Origin: Acidobacteriota bacterium
Lineage (GTDB): Bacteria; Acidobacteriota; Thermoanaerobaculia; Multivoradales; J023
Direction of reading: 5' to 3'
NCBI GenBank assembly: GCA_003697015.1
Contig: RFGL01000151.1
Location: 1-38,816, forward strand
DNA: 38,816 nucleotides
Of the stretch, positions 24,608 through 32,810 are shown one piece after another. Under the pieces are notes generated by a model, which saw nothing but the letters and a program-made list of their open reading frames with translations, made no database searches and had not been told where the DNA came from. Made by a program: the position numbers and the translations under genes. Position 1 is the first letter of the stretch, and each line of letters opens with the position of its first letter.

Positions 24608-25066
24608 ATGCCGGCGGCCGGCGCAGCGCACGAGGAGAAGGCGGTGGCGAAGGACGGAAGCAGCGGCACGAGCGGCGCCGGCACGGGGATCCTGCTGCTG
24701 GTCCTGGTGGTGGCCCTGCTGGCCGCCGGCGGCGGGTTGCTCGCCACCACCCTGGTGGGCGAGCGGGTGAGCCGCCAGGAAGTCTCCCGCCTGCTCACCG
24801 GCAGCCTCTCCGGCCACGCCGCCTTGCAGCAGCAGCGCTACCGTCAACTGCAGCTGATCTCGCGGGTCTTCGCCACCGATCAGGTGCTCAAGAGCTACCT
24901 GGCGGAGGCGGCGGCGGCGCGCGATGCGGTCAAGGTGCTCGATCTGGTCGAGACCTATCAGGACCTTCTCGCCTTCGACCTGGCGATCGTCCTCGATCGC
25001 GACGGAGCGGTGGTGGCGCGCAGCGACGACCCGCAGGCGACGGGGGAAGACCTCTCCCAGATCCCT
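24608..25066 (+). CDS. Receptor Ser/Thr kinase, 5' part (before frameshift)
   Basis: N-terminal part of a membrane receptor. About residues 27-49 form a membrane helix (ILLLVLVVALLAAGGGLLAT), followed by an extracytoplasmic helix SRQEVSRLLTGSLSGHAALQQQ and a sensor segment (YRQLQLISRVFATDQVLKSY, LAIVLDRDGAVVARSDDP) with the look of a Cache-type ligand-binding domain. After ...DLSQIP the coding signal leaves this frame and continues one base ahead (+1) at the CCC run near 25063-25065, where LVSVALAEDQAFGVWQ continues the sensor domain. The ATG at 24608 has a weak ribosome site; a GTG at 24644 follows GAGGAG and is an alternative. Beyond ~25066 this frame is a shadow. Confidence 0.7.
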
Positions 25067-27236
25067 GGTGTCGGTGGCGCTGGCGGAGGATCAGGCCTTC
25101 GGCGTCTGGCAGCAGGGGGGCAAGCTCTACCACGCGGTGACCATGCCCCTGGCGCGGGATTTCGACCTGGTCGGCTACGTCCTGGTGGCCCTGGCCATCG
25201 ACGACGCCCTGGCCACCCAGCTCAGTCGCATCGGCGGGGCCGACGTCGTCTATCTCGCCGCCGCCGCCACCGGCCCGGCCCGCGCCGCCGGCACCCTCGG
25301 CCCGGCCGCCACCCAGGAGTTGATCGCCGCGCTGCGCAAGAACGGCGAAGCCCTGCCGCGGGTGATCGGCCGCGGGGAGACCCTCGACCGCGTCGCGCTG
25401 ACCCTGGCGCAGGGGCCGGCGGTCGCCGCCTTGACCCCCTTGCGCGACGCCGCCGAACAACCGGTCGGTACCGCGGTCGCCGTCACCCTGCCCGGCGCCA
25501 CGACCTCGGCCTTCGATCTGATCCGCCTGGCGCAGCTCGGCGCCGGTCTGGCGGCGTTGGTCCTGGGGGCGATCCTCGGCACCCTCTGGGCACGCCGGAT
25601 CCAGGCCCCCCTGCGCTCTCTCGCCGCCGTCGCCGCCGAGCTCGCCCGGGGCAACTACGAGGTCGAGATCCCGCGCCGATTGAGCGGCGACCACGGCCGC
25701 ATCGCCGGCGGCCTCGCCGCCCTCGCCGCCGATCTGCGCGAGCGCCGTCAGCTGGAGGCGGTGATCGGCGAGGTCTCCCGCACGCTCCCCGAGCCCGCCC
25801 CGGGGGAGGCGAGCAGCCGGCCGCAGTCCCAGGCGGTGGCGCTCCTCGGCCTCGAGCTGCGCCGCTACGCCAATCCGCGGGCGGGGTACGACGCCGAGGA
25901 GACCCTGGCCCGCTTCGGCCGCGACCTGCGGCGGGTGGCCACCGCCGTCAAGGCGCGCAAGGGACGGATCGAAGCGGTCGCCGGCCACCGCATTCTGGCC
26001 GGCTTCGCCGGCGACGGCGCCGCCCTGGGCGCCCTGGCGTCGGCGGCGGAGGCGATCCTGCTGCTGTCCCAGCGCGAGAGCGTCTTCGACGAGCCCGAGC
26101 CGCCCGCCGCCGCCATCAGCCTGGGCAACGCGGTGACCGGCTCGGTGAGCTGGGGGGAGCGGCCGGGCAACGCCGTCCTCGGCCTGCCGGCGCAGCAGCT
26201 CGAGAGTCTGCTGCGCGAGGCTGCGCCGGGGGACGTCTTCCTGGCCAAGCCCGCCGCCGAGGCGCTCCTCCCCGCCTTCCGTCAGGCCGGCACCATGCCC
26301 AAGGCGCAGCGCGGGGTGATCAGTCCGATGCCGCTCTACGTGCTGTCGGGCGAGCTGGCGGCGAAGGTCGCCGGGGTCAAGGCGCCGGGCGACGGCGGCG
26401 CGCTCGACGAGGAGCGGCTGGCGATCAGCGACGTCACCGCCGGCGTGCTGCTCGCCGGACGCTTCGAGATCCTCGCCGAGCTCGGCGCCGGACGCCTGGC
26501 GGTGGCCTTCAAGGTGCGCGACCGCGAGCGCGATCTGCTGGCCACCCTGAAGCTCTTGCGGCCGGAGGTGACGGCGGATCCCCAGCGCCTCGAGCGGCTG
26601 ACCAACCACATGCGCCTGCTGCGCTCGCTCAACCACGCCCATGCCGTGCCGGTCTACGACTTCGGCCAGGTCGGCGGCCTGCCCTACCTCCTGGTCGGCT
26701 ACGTACGCGGCGTCACCCTGCGCTACGTCCTCCAGCAGCGCCCGCAGCTGCCCGTCGCCGCCGGCCTGCTGCTGGCGCGCCAGATCGCCGCCGGCCTCGC
26801 CGCCGGCCATGCCCTGAACGTCCTGCACCTCGACCTCAGGCCGGAGAACGTGCTGATCGAAGGCTCGGGCCTGGCCCAGGTGACGGACTTCGGCCTCGCC
26901 GCGGCGCTGATCGGCACCATGGAGCCCGGGGTGACGGCGCGCTACCAGGCGCCGGAGCTGCTCGCCGGCCAGGGGGCGGACGCGCGCAGCGACGTCTACG
27001 CCCTGGGCGCCACCCTCTACGAGCTGCTCGCCGGCCGGCCGGCGGTGGAGGGCACCACCGCGGCCGAGGTGCTGGAGCACCACCGCCAGGCGGTGCCCGA
27101 GCCCCTCGCCACGCTGGTCGAGGGCATGCCGCTGGCGGTCGACCAGGTGGTGATGCGCTGCCTGGCCAGGTCGCCGGAGCAGCGCTTCGCCAGCGCGGAG
27201 GAGGTTCTGGCAGCTCTCGTCGAGCTCCGCGCCTAG
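25065..27236 (+). CDS. Receptor Ser/Thr kinase, 3' part: sensor, HAMP, cyclase-like and kinase domains
   Basis: It continues the sensor domain (GGKLYHAVTMPLARDFDLVG), then has a second membrane helix at about nt 25525-25595 (LGAGLAALVLGAILGTLWA), a HAMP linker (PLRSLAAVAAELARGNYEVE), a nucleotide-cyclase homology domain (about nt 25830-26370), and a Hanks-type kinase (about nt 26440-27220). The kinase has glycine loop LGAGRLAVAFK with its third Gly replaced by Ala, the VAIK-type lysine in TLKLLRPE, catalytic loop HLDLRPENVLI (HRD to HLD, K to R), DFG as VTDFGLA and APE as QAPELLAG. The cyclase-like part lacks both metal aspartates, so it is probably a non-catalytic sensor. If read alone, a GTG at 25068 could start it, but the sensor would then be truncated. 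It is likely one protein of about 875 residues if the frame is restored. Confidence 0.82.
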   Translation: MVSVALAEDQAFGVWQQGGKLYHAVTMPLARDFDLVGYVLVALAIDDALATQLSRIGGADVVYLAAAATGPARAAGTLGPAATQELIAALRKNGEALPRVIGRGETLDRVALTLAQGPAVAALTPLRDAAEQPVGTAVAVTLPGATTSAFDLIRLAQLGAGLAALVLGAILGTLWARRIQAPLRSLAAVAAELARGNYEVEIPRRLSGDHGRIAGGLAALAADLRERRQLEAVIGEVSRTLPEPAPGEASSRPQSQAVALLGLELRRYANPRAGYDAEETLARFGRDLRRVATAVKARKGRIEAVAGHRILAGFAGDGAALGALASAAEAILLLSQRESVFDEPEPPAAAISLGNAVTGSVSWGERPGNAVLGLPAQQLESLLREAAPGDVFLAKPAAEALLPAFRQAGTMPKAQRGVISPMPLYVLSGELAAKVAGVKAPGDGGALDEERLAISDVTAGVLLAGRFEILAELGAGRLAVAFKVRDRERDLLATLKLLRPEVTADPQRLERLTNHMRLLRSLNHAHAVPVYDFGQVGGLPYLLVGYVRGVTLRYVLQQRPQLPVAAGLLLARQIAAGLAAGHALNVLHLDLRPENVLIEGSGLAQVTDFGLAAALIGTMEPGVTARYQAPELLAGQGADARSDVYALGATLYELLAGRPAVEGTTAAEVLEHHRQAVPEPLATLVEGMPLAVDQVVMRCLARSPEQRFASAEEVLAALVELRA

Positions 27237-27378
27237 CCCGGCACCCTTCCCCGCCCTGGCGCCGGCGGCTACCGTTTGCGGCCGGCACGCGGTATGCTCC
27301 GGCCACTACCGCATGCCAGCCGAGCCCGCAGGGCGACGTACGCCGCCCGCGGCGGCGCCGAACGAAGCAGGAGGAGCC

Positions 27379-28941
27379 ATGGCCGCAGAGAAGGATCGGA
27401 GCAAGTCGGAGAAGCGGGAGCCGCCGGGAACCCTCGACCGGCTCCTGTCGTGGATCGAGAAGGTGGGCAACAAGCTGCCGGATCCGGCGGTGCTCTTTCT
27501 CATCCTGCTGCTGATCACCTGGGGGCTGTCGGCCCTCCTGGCGCCGGTCGCGTTCTCCGCCATCGACCCCCGCACCGAGGAGCCGATCCGGATCCAGAAC
27601 CAGCTCACCGGCAGCTCTCTGGCCTCCTTCCTCGCCGGCATGGTCACCACCTTCACCAGCTTTCCGCCCCTCGGGGTGGTGCTGGTGGCGCTCCTCGGGG
27701 TCGGGGTGGCGGAGCACACCGGCTTCATCAACGCCCTGCTCAAGTGGATCCTCGGCTTCACCCCGCGCTCGCTGCTGACGCCGGTGCTGATCCTGGCGGC
27801 GGTGGTCAGCCACACCGCCGCCGACGTCGGCTACGTGCTGGTGATCCCCCTCGGCGGGGTGATCTTCTACGCCGCCGGCCGCCACCCGCTGGCCGGCATC
27901 GCCGCCGCCTTCGCCGGCGTCTCCGGCGGCTTCTCCGCCAATTTCATCCCCTCGGGCATCGATCCCCTGCTGCAGGGGTTCACCCAGAGCGCGGCGCAGA
28001 TCATCGATCCCGATCGGATGGTCAATCCGCTCTGCAACTGGTACTTCACCAGCCTGTCGAGCGTGCTGGTGATCGCCGTCGGCTGGCTGATCACCGACTG
28101 GGTGATCGAGCCGCGGCTGCGCCAGACCGAGGTCGACGGCGAGCCGGAAGAGATGCCGAAGATGCGGGAGCTCGAGGCCAAGGACCGCCGCGGCCTGCTC
28201 GCCGGCCTGGCGTCGATGGCGCTGCTGCTGATCGCCCTGGTGCTCGCCACCCTGCCCGAGAGCTCGCCCCTGCGGGCGCCGAACGGGGCCGTCACCGACT
28301 TCAAGGCGCCGCTGATGCAGAGCCTGGTGCCGCTGATCTTCATCTTCTTCATCGTCCCCGGGGTCGTCCACGGCTACGTCTCCGGCTCGGTCAAGAGCCA
28401 CCGCGACGTGGTCGAGGGCATGTCGAAGGCGATGAGCACCATGGGTTACTACATCGTCATGGCCTTCTTCGCCGCCCTCTTCATCGCCGCCTTCAGCAAG
28501 TCGAACATCGGCGTGTTGATCGCCATCGAGGGAGCGAACTTCCTCAAGTCCCTCGGCATGCCCGGTCAGGTGACGATCGTCGGCATCATCATGCTGGCGG
28601 CGACGGTCAACCTGCTGGTCGGCTCGGCGTCGGCGAAGTGGGCGCTGCTGTCGCCGATTTTCGTACCGATGCTGATGCAGCTCGGCCTCTCCCCCGAGCT
28701 CACCCAGGCGGCCTACCGGGTCGGCGACTCGACGACCAACATCATCACCCCGCTGATGCCCTACTTCCCCCTGGTGGTGGTCTTCTGCCAGCGCTACGTC
28801 AAGAACACCGGCATCGGCACCGTGGTCTCCCTGATGCTGCCCTACTCGGTGGCGCTCTTCGTCAGCTGGACGGTTTTCCTGGTGGCCTACTGGCTGCTCG
28901 GCATCCCCCTCGGCCTGCAGGCGCCCTACGTCTACCCCTGA
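27379..28941 (+). CDS. AbgT-family transporter
   Basis: A 520-residue inner-membrane protein with about a dozen hydrophobic segments, the normal size for AbgT/MtrF transporters. Characteristic stretches are NKLPDPAVLFLILLLITWG near the N-terminus, FPPLGVVLVALLGVGVAEHTGFINALL, VVSHTAADVGYVLVIPLGG, SGGFSANFIPSGIDPLL, GSASAKWALLSPIFVPML and GDSTTNIITPLMPYFPL, the last two holding the re-entrant, substrate-site motifs. Known members import p-aminobenzoyl-glutamate or export sulfonamides using an ion gradient; the substrate here is not known. The ATG at 27379 has GGAGGAG four bases upstream. It is a single-gene unit. Confidence 0.93.
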   Translation: MAAEKDRSKSEKREPPGTLDRLLSWIEKVGNKLPDPAVLFLILLLITWGLSALLAPVAFSAIDPRTEEPIRIQNQLTGSSLASFLAGMVTTFTSFPPLGVVLVALLGVGVAEHTGFINALLKWILGFTPRSLLTPVLILAAVVSHTAADVGYVLVIPLGGVIFYAAGRHPLAGIAAAFAGVSGGFSANFIPSGIDPLLQGFTQSAAQIIDPDRMVNPLCNWYFTSLSSVLVIAVGWLITDWVIEPRLRQTEVDGEPEEMPKMRELEAKDRRGLLAGLASMALLLIALVLATLPESSPLRAPNGAVTDFKAPLMQSLVPLIFIFFIVPGVVHGYVSGSVKSHRDVVEGMSKAMSTMGYYIVMAFFAALFIAAFSKSNIGVLIAIEGANFLKSLGMPGQVTIVGIIMLAATVNLLVGSASAKWALLSPIFVPMLMQLGLSPELTQAAYRVGDSTTNIITPLMPYFPLVVVFCQRYVKNTGIGTVVSLMLPYSVALFVSWTVFLVAYWLLGIPLGLQAPYVYP

Positions 28942-29044
28942 TGGCGCGGCGTGAGGAGCGAGGCGTGGAGGACGGGCGCCCCGTGCCGGGTCGCCGGCGC
29001 GGGGGGCGGGTTCTCCCGGGTCCGTCGCCGCGTCCGGCGGAGAC

Positions 29045-29074
29045 AAAAATGGCCACCCTTCTCCGAGGGTGGCC
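29045..29074 (-). terminator. Rho-independent terminator, oriented to the minus strand
   Basis: GGCCACCCT / AGGGTGGCC form a perfect 9-bp stem with a six-base loop, and AAAAA on the plus strand (29045-29049) gives a U-tract just beyond the stem when read on the minus strand. On the plus strand it follows abgT by ~110 bp but has no U-tract. No minus-strand gene was found just to its right, so it either serves as a bidirectional stop or ends an unannotated minus-strand RNA. Confidence 0.6.
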
Positions 29075-29290
29075 GGCGTCGACGGATAGCCGGTCGACGA
29101 TCAAGGGACCGAAAACGGGCCTCCTTCCTCTCCCGGTACGTCCCCTTCCTGCGTTTTCCCCCGCGCTCGGCGGCGTGGCGCCGCACGCCGCAGCAGCGCT
29201 TTCTCAGCGGCCATAGAGCTAACGTCCCAAACGGCGCCGGAGTGGATCAAGGCCGCGCGACCGACGGACGGATTGCTTAGGCGGAGCGTG

Positions 29291-29319
29291 TTGACGCCTC
29301 CCAAGAGGCATGCTAACCT
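29291..29319 (+). promoter_or_regulatory. Extended -10 promoter for the exported-protein gene
   Basis: TTGACG (29291-29296) and TAACCT (29314-29319) are separated by exactly 17 bp, with a TG one base before the -10 (TGCTAACCT), the extended -10 form. Start of transcription would be near 29326, giving a leader of ~125 bases to the ATG at 29450. Confidence 0.6.
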
Positions 29320-29380
29320 CAACATGGAGGGTTTTTCCCGCCAAGTCAAGAGAGGTGCCGCGAGGGGGCGGCTTCGTTGT

Positions 29381-29443
29381 CGACGGAGATCGGACGTCGT
29401 CGGGGGGTAGTCTGGACGGCGATCGGTCGGAGGAAGGGGGAAG
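29381..29443 (+). repeat. Imperfect tandem duplication in the leader
   Basis: Two ~30-bp segments starting at 29381 and 29414 share GACGG-x-GATCGG, a CG-x2-G core and a G-run ending in AG, with an offset of 33 bp. The second copy merges into the ribosome-binding region GGAGGAAGG of the exported-protein gene. Confidence 0.45.
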
Positions 29444-29449
29444 GTTTCC

Positions 29450-32400
29450 ATGCGCAATCTCCACAAACGAGCCGGTTGGTTGCTCGTCGTAATGGTCTGT
29501 GCCCTGCCGGCCGTGGCCTCCGACGTACCGCCGGGATTTTCCCGGGTAGTGATCCTCGGCAGCGACGGCGTCGAGCTCGGCGATCGGGTCGACGTGCGCT
29601 CCGGCGAGGTGGTGGTCAACGACGCTGGGGCCGGCGAGCTCGAGGTGGGCAAGGACGTCACCACCGCCGCCGGCTGGCGCCTCGCCGGCGACCGGGTCGA
29701 GATCAAGAAAGGTTCGCAGATCGGCGGCGACGTCGCCTACAACCAGCTCGACAACAAGGGCACCATCCTCGGCAGCGAGATCACGCCTCTGGCGTTGCCG
29801 GTCTTCGCTCCCCTGCCGCCCTTCCAGACCGGCACCCCGACCGCCGACGACCTGCGGGTGAAGAAGGGCGACAGCCTGAGCCTGCCGGCCGGCGACTACG
29901 GCGCCCTGCGGGTGGAGAAGGGGGGCACGGTGCTCTTCGAAGGGGGCGTCTACAGCTTCGCCGAGATCGACGCCGACAAGGAAAGCCGTCTGCTCTTCGA
30001 AGACCGCTCGCAGGTGCGGATCGCCGGTACCCTGCGGACCAAGAAGGAAGCGGTGGTCGGCCCGGCGCCGGGTGCCTCCGTCGACGCCTCGCAGATCATT
30101 TTCTACGTCGCCGGCGCCGACGAGGACAGCGACTCGGGCGGCGACTCGGGCAAGAAGAAGGGCGGCGACAGCGACAAGGGCGACAGCGACAAGGGCGACA
30201 GCGACAAGGGCGACAGCGACAAGGGCGACAGCGATTCGGGCGACAGCGATTCGGACGTCCGCTTCGATCGGCAGAATACGGTCGGCGCCAACGTCTACGC
30301 CCCCAACGGCACCATCCGCATCGGCGAGGAGAGCCGCGCGACCGGCGCCTTCGTCGGCCGCCGGGTGCGGGTCGACAAGGAGGCGATCATCGCTCTCGAC
30401 AGCTTCTTCAACGAGCCGCCGGTAGCGGTGGACGACGCGGCGACGGTGGCCGAGGGGGGCACGGTGGCGATCCTCGCCAGCGGCGAGACGAGCGTCCTGG
30501 CCAACGACGCCGACCCCAACGGCGACGCGCTGGCGGTCACCACCACGCCGCTCTCCGGCCCCGACCACGCGGCGAGCTTCAGCCTCGCCGCCGACGGCAC
30601 CTTCAGCTATGCCCACGACGGCAGCGAGACCCTGAGCGACGCCTTCGTCTACGAGGTGTGCGACGACGGCACCCCGGTGCACTGCGCCAGCGCCACCGTC
30701 GCCATCACCATCACCCCGATCAACGATCCGCCGGCGGCCGCCGACGACGCCGCCACCACCGACGAGGACGTGGCGGTGGCGATCGACGTGCTGGCCAACG
30801 ACGCCGACGCCGACGGCACCCTGGTTCCGTCGTCGGTGGCGGTGCTGAGCGCTCCGTCGATCGGCAGCACCAGCGTCGACGTTGCGACCGGCGTCGTCAC
30901 CTACGCGCCGGACGCGGATCAGAACGGCAGCGACAGCTTCGTCTACGAGGTGTGCGACGACGGCTCGCCCCTGCCGAGCCAGTGCGGCACGGCGACGGTG
31001 ACGGTGACCATCAATCCGGTCAACGATCCGCCGGTGGCCGATCCGCAGAGCCTCGCCACCCGCGCCGACGCGCCCCTGACCATCACCCTGACCGGCAGCG
31101 ACGTCGACGGCGACGCCCTGACCTTCGCCATCGTCAGCGGTCCGACCACCGGCCAGCTCTCCGCCATCACCCAGACCTCGGCCCAGAGCGCCACGGTGGT
31201 CTTCAGCCTGGCGGCCGGCGATCTCGACTTCCAGGGCCTGGCCAGCTTCGTCTTCTCGGTCGACGACGGCAACGGCGGCAGCGATCAGGCGACGGTGGAG
31301 ATCGACGTCGAGGCGGCGAACAGCCCGCCGGTGGCCAACGACAAGTCGGTGCAGACCGGCGGTCAGCCGTCGATCACCATCAACCTCTCCGCCAACGACG
31401 TCGACGGCGACGTCCTGACCTTCTCGATCGTCAGCGGTCCGAGCGCCGGCGTCCTCACCGGCCTCACGCCGCTGCCGCCCAACCGCGCCAGCGTGGTCTA
31501 CACCGCCGCCAACCCCGCGGCCCAGGAGCGCGACAGCTTCGTCTTCCGGGTCGACGACGGCAACGGCGGCAGCGATCAGGGGACGGTGCTGATCAACGAG
31601 GACATCACCGAGACGCCGAACGATCCGCCGATCCTCGGCGCCGACAGCATCGCGGTCACCACCGGCGGCACCGCCACCACCCTGACCTCGGGGGCGGCGA
31701 GCCTGCTGGACAATGACTTCGACCCCAACGGCGACAGCCTCTTCGTCACCACCACGCCGGTCAGCGGGCCGTCGAACGGCAGCTTGACCCTCGCCGCCGA
31801 CGGCACCTTCTCCTACACCCACGACGGCGGCGGTTCGAGCAGCGACAACTTCGTCTACGAGGTGTGCGACGACGGCACGCCGGTCGAATGCGCCACCGCC
31901 CGGGTCTTCATCCGCATCCGCCTGCCGTCGGTGACGGTCTCGGTCACCAAGGCCGGCGCCGGCAGCGGCACGGTGTTCAGCAATCCGTCGGGCATCGACT
32001 GCGGTTCGACCTGCTCGGCCAGCTTCAGCGGCTCGTCGTCGATCCGGCTCGAGGCCCGGGCCGACGACGGCTCGGTCTTCCGCGGTTTCTCCGGCGACGC
32101 CGACTGCGCCGACGGCCTGCTGCTGCCCGACGGCGACAAGAGCTGCACCGCCACTTTCGAGGTGGCGCCGCCGCCGCCGGTGGGCAGCTTCACCGTCACC
32201 GTCAGCAAGTCGGGCGACGGCGACGGGGTGGTGCGCAGCGAGCCGTCGGGCATCGACTGCGGCTCGACCTGCGCGGCGCAATTCCCCAGCTTGAGCCGGG
32301 TCCGCCTCGAGGCGGTGGCCGACGACGACTCGCGCTTCGCCGGTTTCGCCGGCGACGGCGACTGCCTTGACGGCCTGCTCAACGGCGACGGCGACCGCAG

Positions 32401-32689
32401 CTGCATCGCCATCTTCGAGGCCCTGCCGCCGCCGCCGCCGGTGACCGTCACCCTCCAGGTGGTGGTCCAGGGGACGGGCTTCGGCACCATCTCCAGCAAC
32501 CCGCCGGGCATCAATTGCGGCGCCGCCTGCACCCTGGTGGTGGAGCCCGGGGAGACCGTCACCCTCTTCGCCCGGCCGGACGACGGGCGGTCGTTCTTCG
32601 CCGGTTTCTCCGGCGATCCCGACTGCACCGACGGGGTGGTGACGATGGACGTCGACAAGGTCTGCATCGCCACCTTCGACAGCCAGTAG
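29450..32689 (+). CDS. Large exported multi-repeat protein (Ig/cadherin-like and InlB-B-like repeats)
   Basis: A 1079-residue exported protein. A signal peptide (1-24, LLVVMVCALPAVAS) is followed by a beta-helix-like head (about 25-320: LGDRVDVRSGEVVVND, LEVGKDVTTAAGW, VGANVYAPNGTIRIG, ATGAFVGRRVRVDKEA). The head resembles the polymer-forming/bactofilin-like or DUF7305-like domains of surface proteins. A GDSDK tandem tract (239-268) interrupts it. Five Ig/cadherin-like repeats follow (about 322-824), most opening with PPVA-type and DP/DV-NGD motifs; three carry a paired-Cys element (EVCDDGTPVHC type). The C-terminus has three InlB-B-like repeats (about 825-1079), each with GI-D/N-CG-x2-C plus a second Cys pair. 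No transmembrane anchor or sorting motif is visible; a T9SS-type or other C-terminal signal was not recognised. GGAGGAAGG precedes the ATG. Likely an adhesin or surface-layer component. Confidence 0.88.
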   Translation: MRNLHKRAGWLLVVMVCALPAVASDVPPGFSRVVILGSDGVELGDRVDVRSGEVVVNDAGAGELEVGKDVTTAAGWRLAGDRVEIKKGSQIGGDVAYNQLDNKGTILGSEITPLALPVFAPLPPFQTGTPTADDLRVKKGDSLSLPAGDYGALRVEKGGTVLFEGGVYSFAEIDADKESRLLFEDRSQVRIAGTLRTKKEAVVGPAPGASVDASQIIFYVAGADEDSDSGGDSGKKKGGDSDKGDSDKGDSDKGDSDKGDSDSGDSDSDVRFDRQNTVGANVYAPNGTIRIGEESRATGAFVGRRVRVDKEAIIALDSFFNEPPVAVDDAATVAEGGTVAILASGETSVLANDADPNGDALAVTTTPLSGPDHAASFSLAADGTFSYAHDGSETLSDAFVYEVCDDGTPVHCASATVAITITPINDPPAAADDAATTDEDVAVAIDVLANDADADGTLVPSSVAVLSAPSIGSTSVDVATGVVTYAPDADQNGSDSFVYEVCDDGSPLPSQCGTATVTVTINPVNDPPVADPQSLATRADAPLTITLTGSDVDGDALTFAIVSGPTTGQLSAITQTSAQSATVVFSLAAGDLDFQGLASFVFSVDDGNGGSDQATVEIDVEAANSPPVANDKSVQTGGQPSITINLSANDVDGDVLTFSIVSGPSAGVLTGLTPLPPNRASVVYTAANPAAQERDSFVFRVDDGNGGSDQGTVLINEDITETPNDPPILGADSIAVTTGGTATTLTSGAASLLDNDFDPNGDSLFVTTTPVSGPSNGSLTLAADGTFSYTHDGGGSSSDNFVYEVCDDGTPVECATARVFIRIRLPSVTVSVTKAGAGSGTVFSNPSGIDCGSTCSASFSGSSSIRLEARADDGSVFRGFSGDADCADGLLLPDGDKSCTATFEVAPPPPVGSFTVTVSKSGDGDGVVRSEPSGIDCGSTCAAQFPSLSRVRLEAVADDDSRFAGFAGDGDCLDGLLNGDGDRSCIAIFEALPPPPPVTVTLQVVVQGTGFGTISSNPPGINCGAACTLVVEPGETVTLFARPDDGRSFFAGFSGDPDCTDGVVTMDVDKVCIATFDSQ
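30164..30253 (+). repeat. 15-bp tandem repeat encoding GDSDK
   Basis: Six 15-bp units in frame within the exported-protein gene: four encode GDSDK with identical or nearly identical bases, and two encode GDSDS. The first starts at 30164. Its multiple of three keeps the frame at any copy number. Confidence 0.95.
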
Positions 32690-32698
32690 GGCGATGGA

Positions 32699-32725
32699 GC
32701 CCGGCGCGGATCCTCCGCGCCGGGC
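32699..32725 (+). terminator. Strong hairpin after the exported-protein gene
   Basis: A perfect 11-bp stem GCCCGGCGCGG / CCGCGCCGGGC with a five-base loop starts ten bases after the stop. The following bases are CCCTTCCC rather than a T-run, so termination would be imperfect; it also lies between two convergent genes. Confidence 0.55.
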
Positions 32726-32810
32726 CCCTTCCCGCCGCCGCGCGATCGCGGCGCGGGCCGGCGGGCGCGTCCTGGGGCGAGGGTGGATCGGGGGATCGAG
32801 CCCGGTGCGG

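Larger units (their letters stand above)
28942..29449. other. 508-bp gap between the transporter and the large exported-protein gene
   Basis: The longest stretch without a gene in the window. It holds a strong hairpin with a minus-side U-tract (29045-29074), a good extended -10 promoter (29291-29319) directed to the exported-protein gene, and a ~125-base leader containing an imperfect duplication (29381-29443). Short open frames here (for example minus 28932-29186, plus 28951-29280) have basic, low-complexity products without family marks and are treated as non-coding. No known riboswitch was recognised. Confidence 0.6.

Noticed and set aside
24930-27083. 717-codon minus-strand open frame opposite the receptor kinase
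   Set aside because: GC-rich antisense shadow; the plus strand carries clear HAMP, kinase and cyclase-like motifs.
27237-27378. Promoter before the AbgT gene (TATGCT at 27293)
   Set aside because: No -35 box at a suitable distance; too weak to list.
28932-29280. Short open frames in the 508-bp gap on both strands
   Set aside because: Arg-rich, low-complexity products that cross the terminator hairpin; no support for coding.
29219-32281. 1020-codon minus-strand open frame opposite the exported protein
   Set aside because: Made of repeated Ala/Val/Arg/Asp-rich stretches mirroring the plus-strand repeats; no start site or family.
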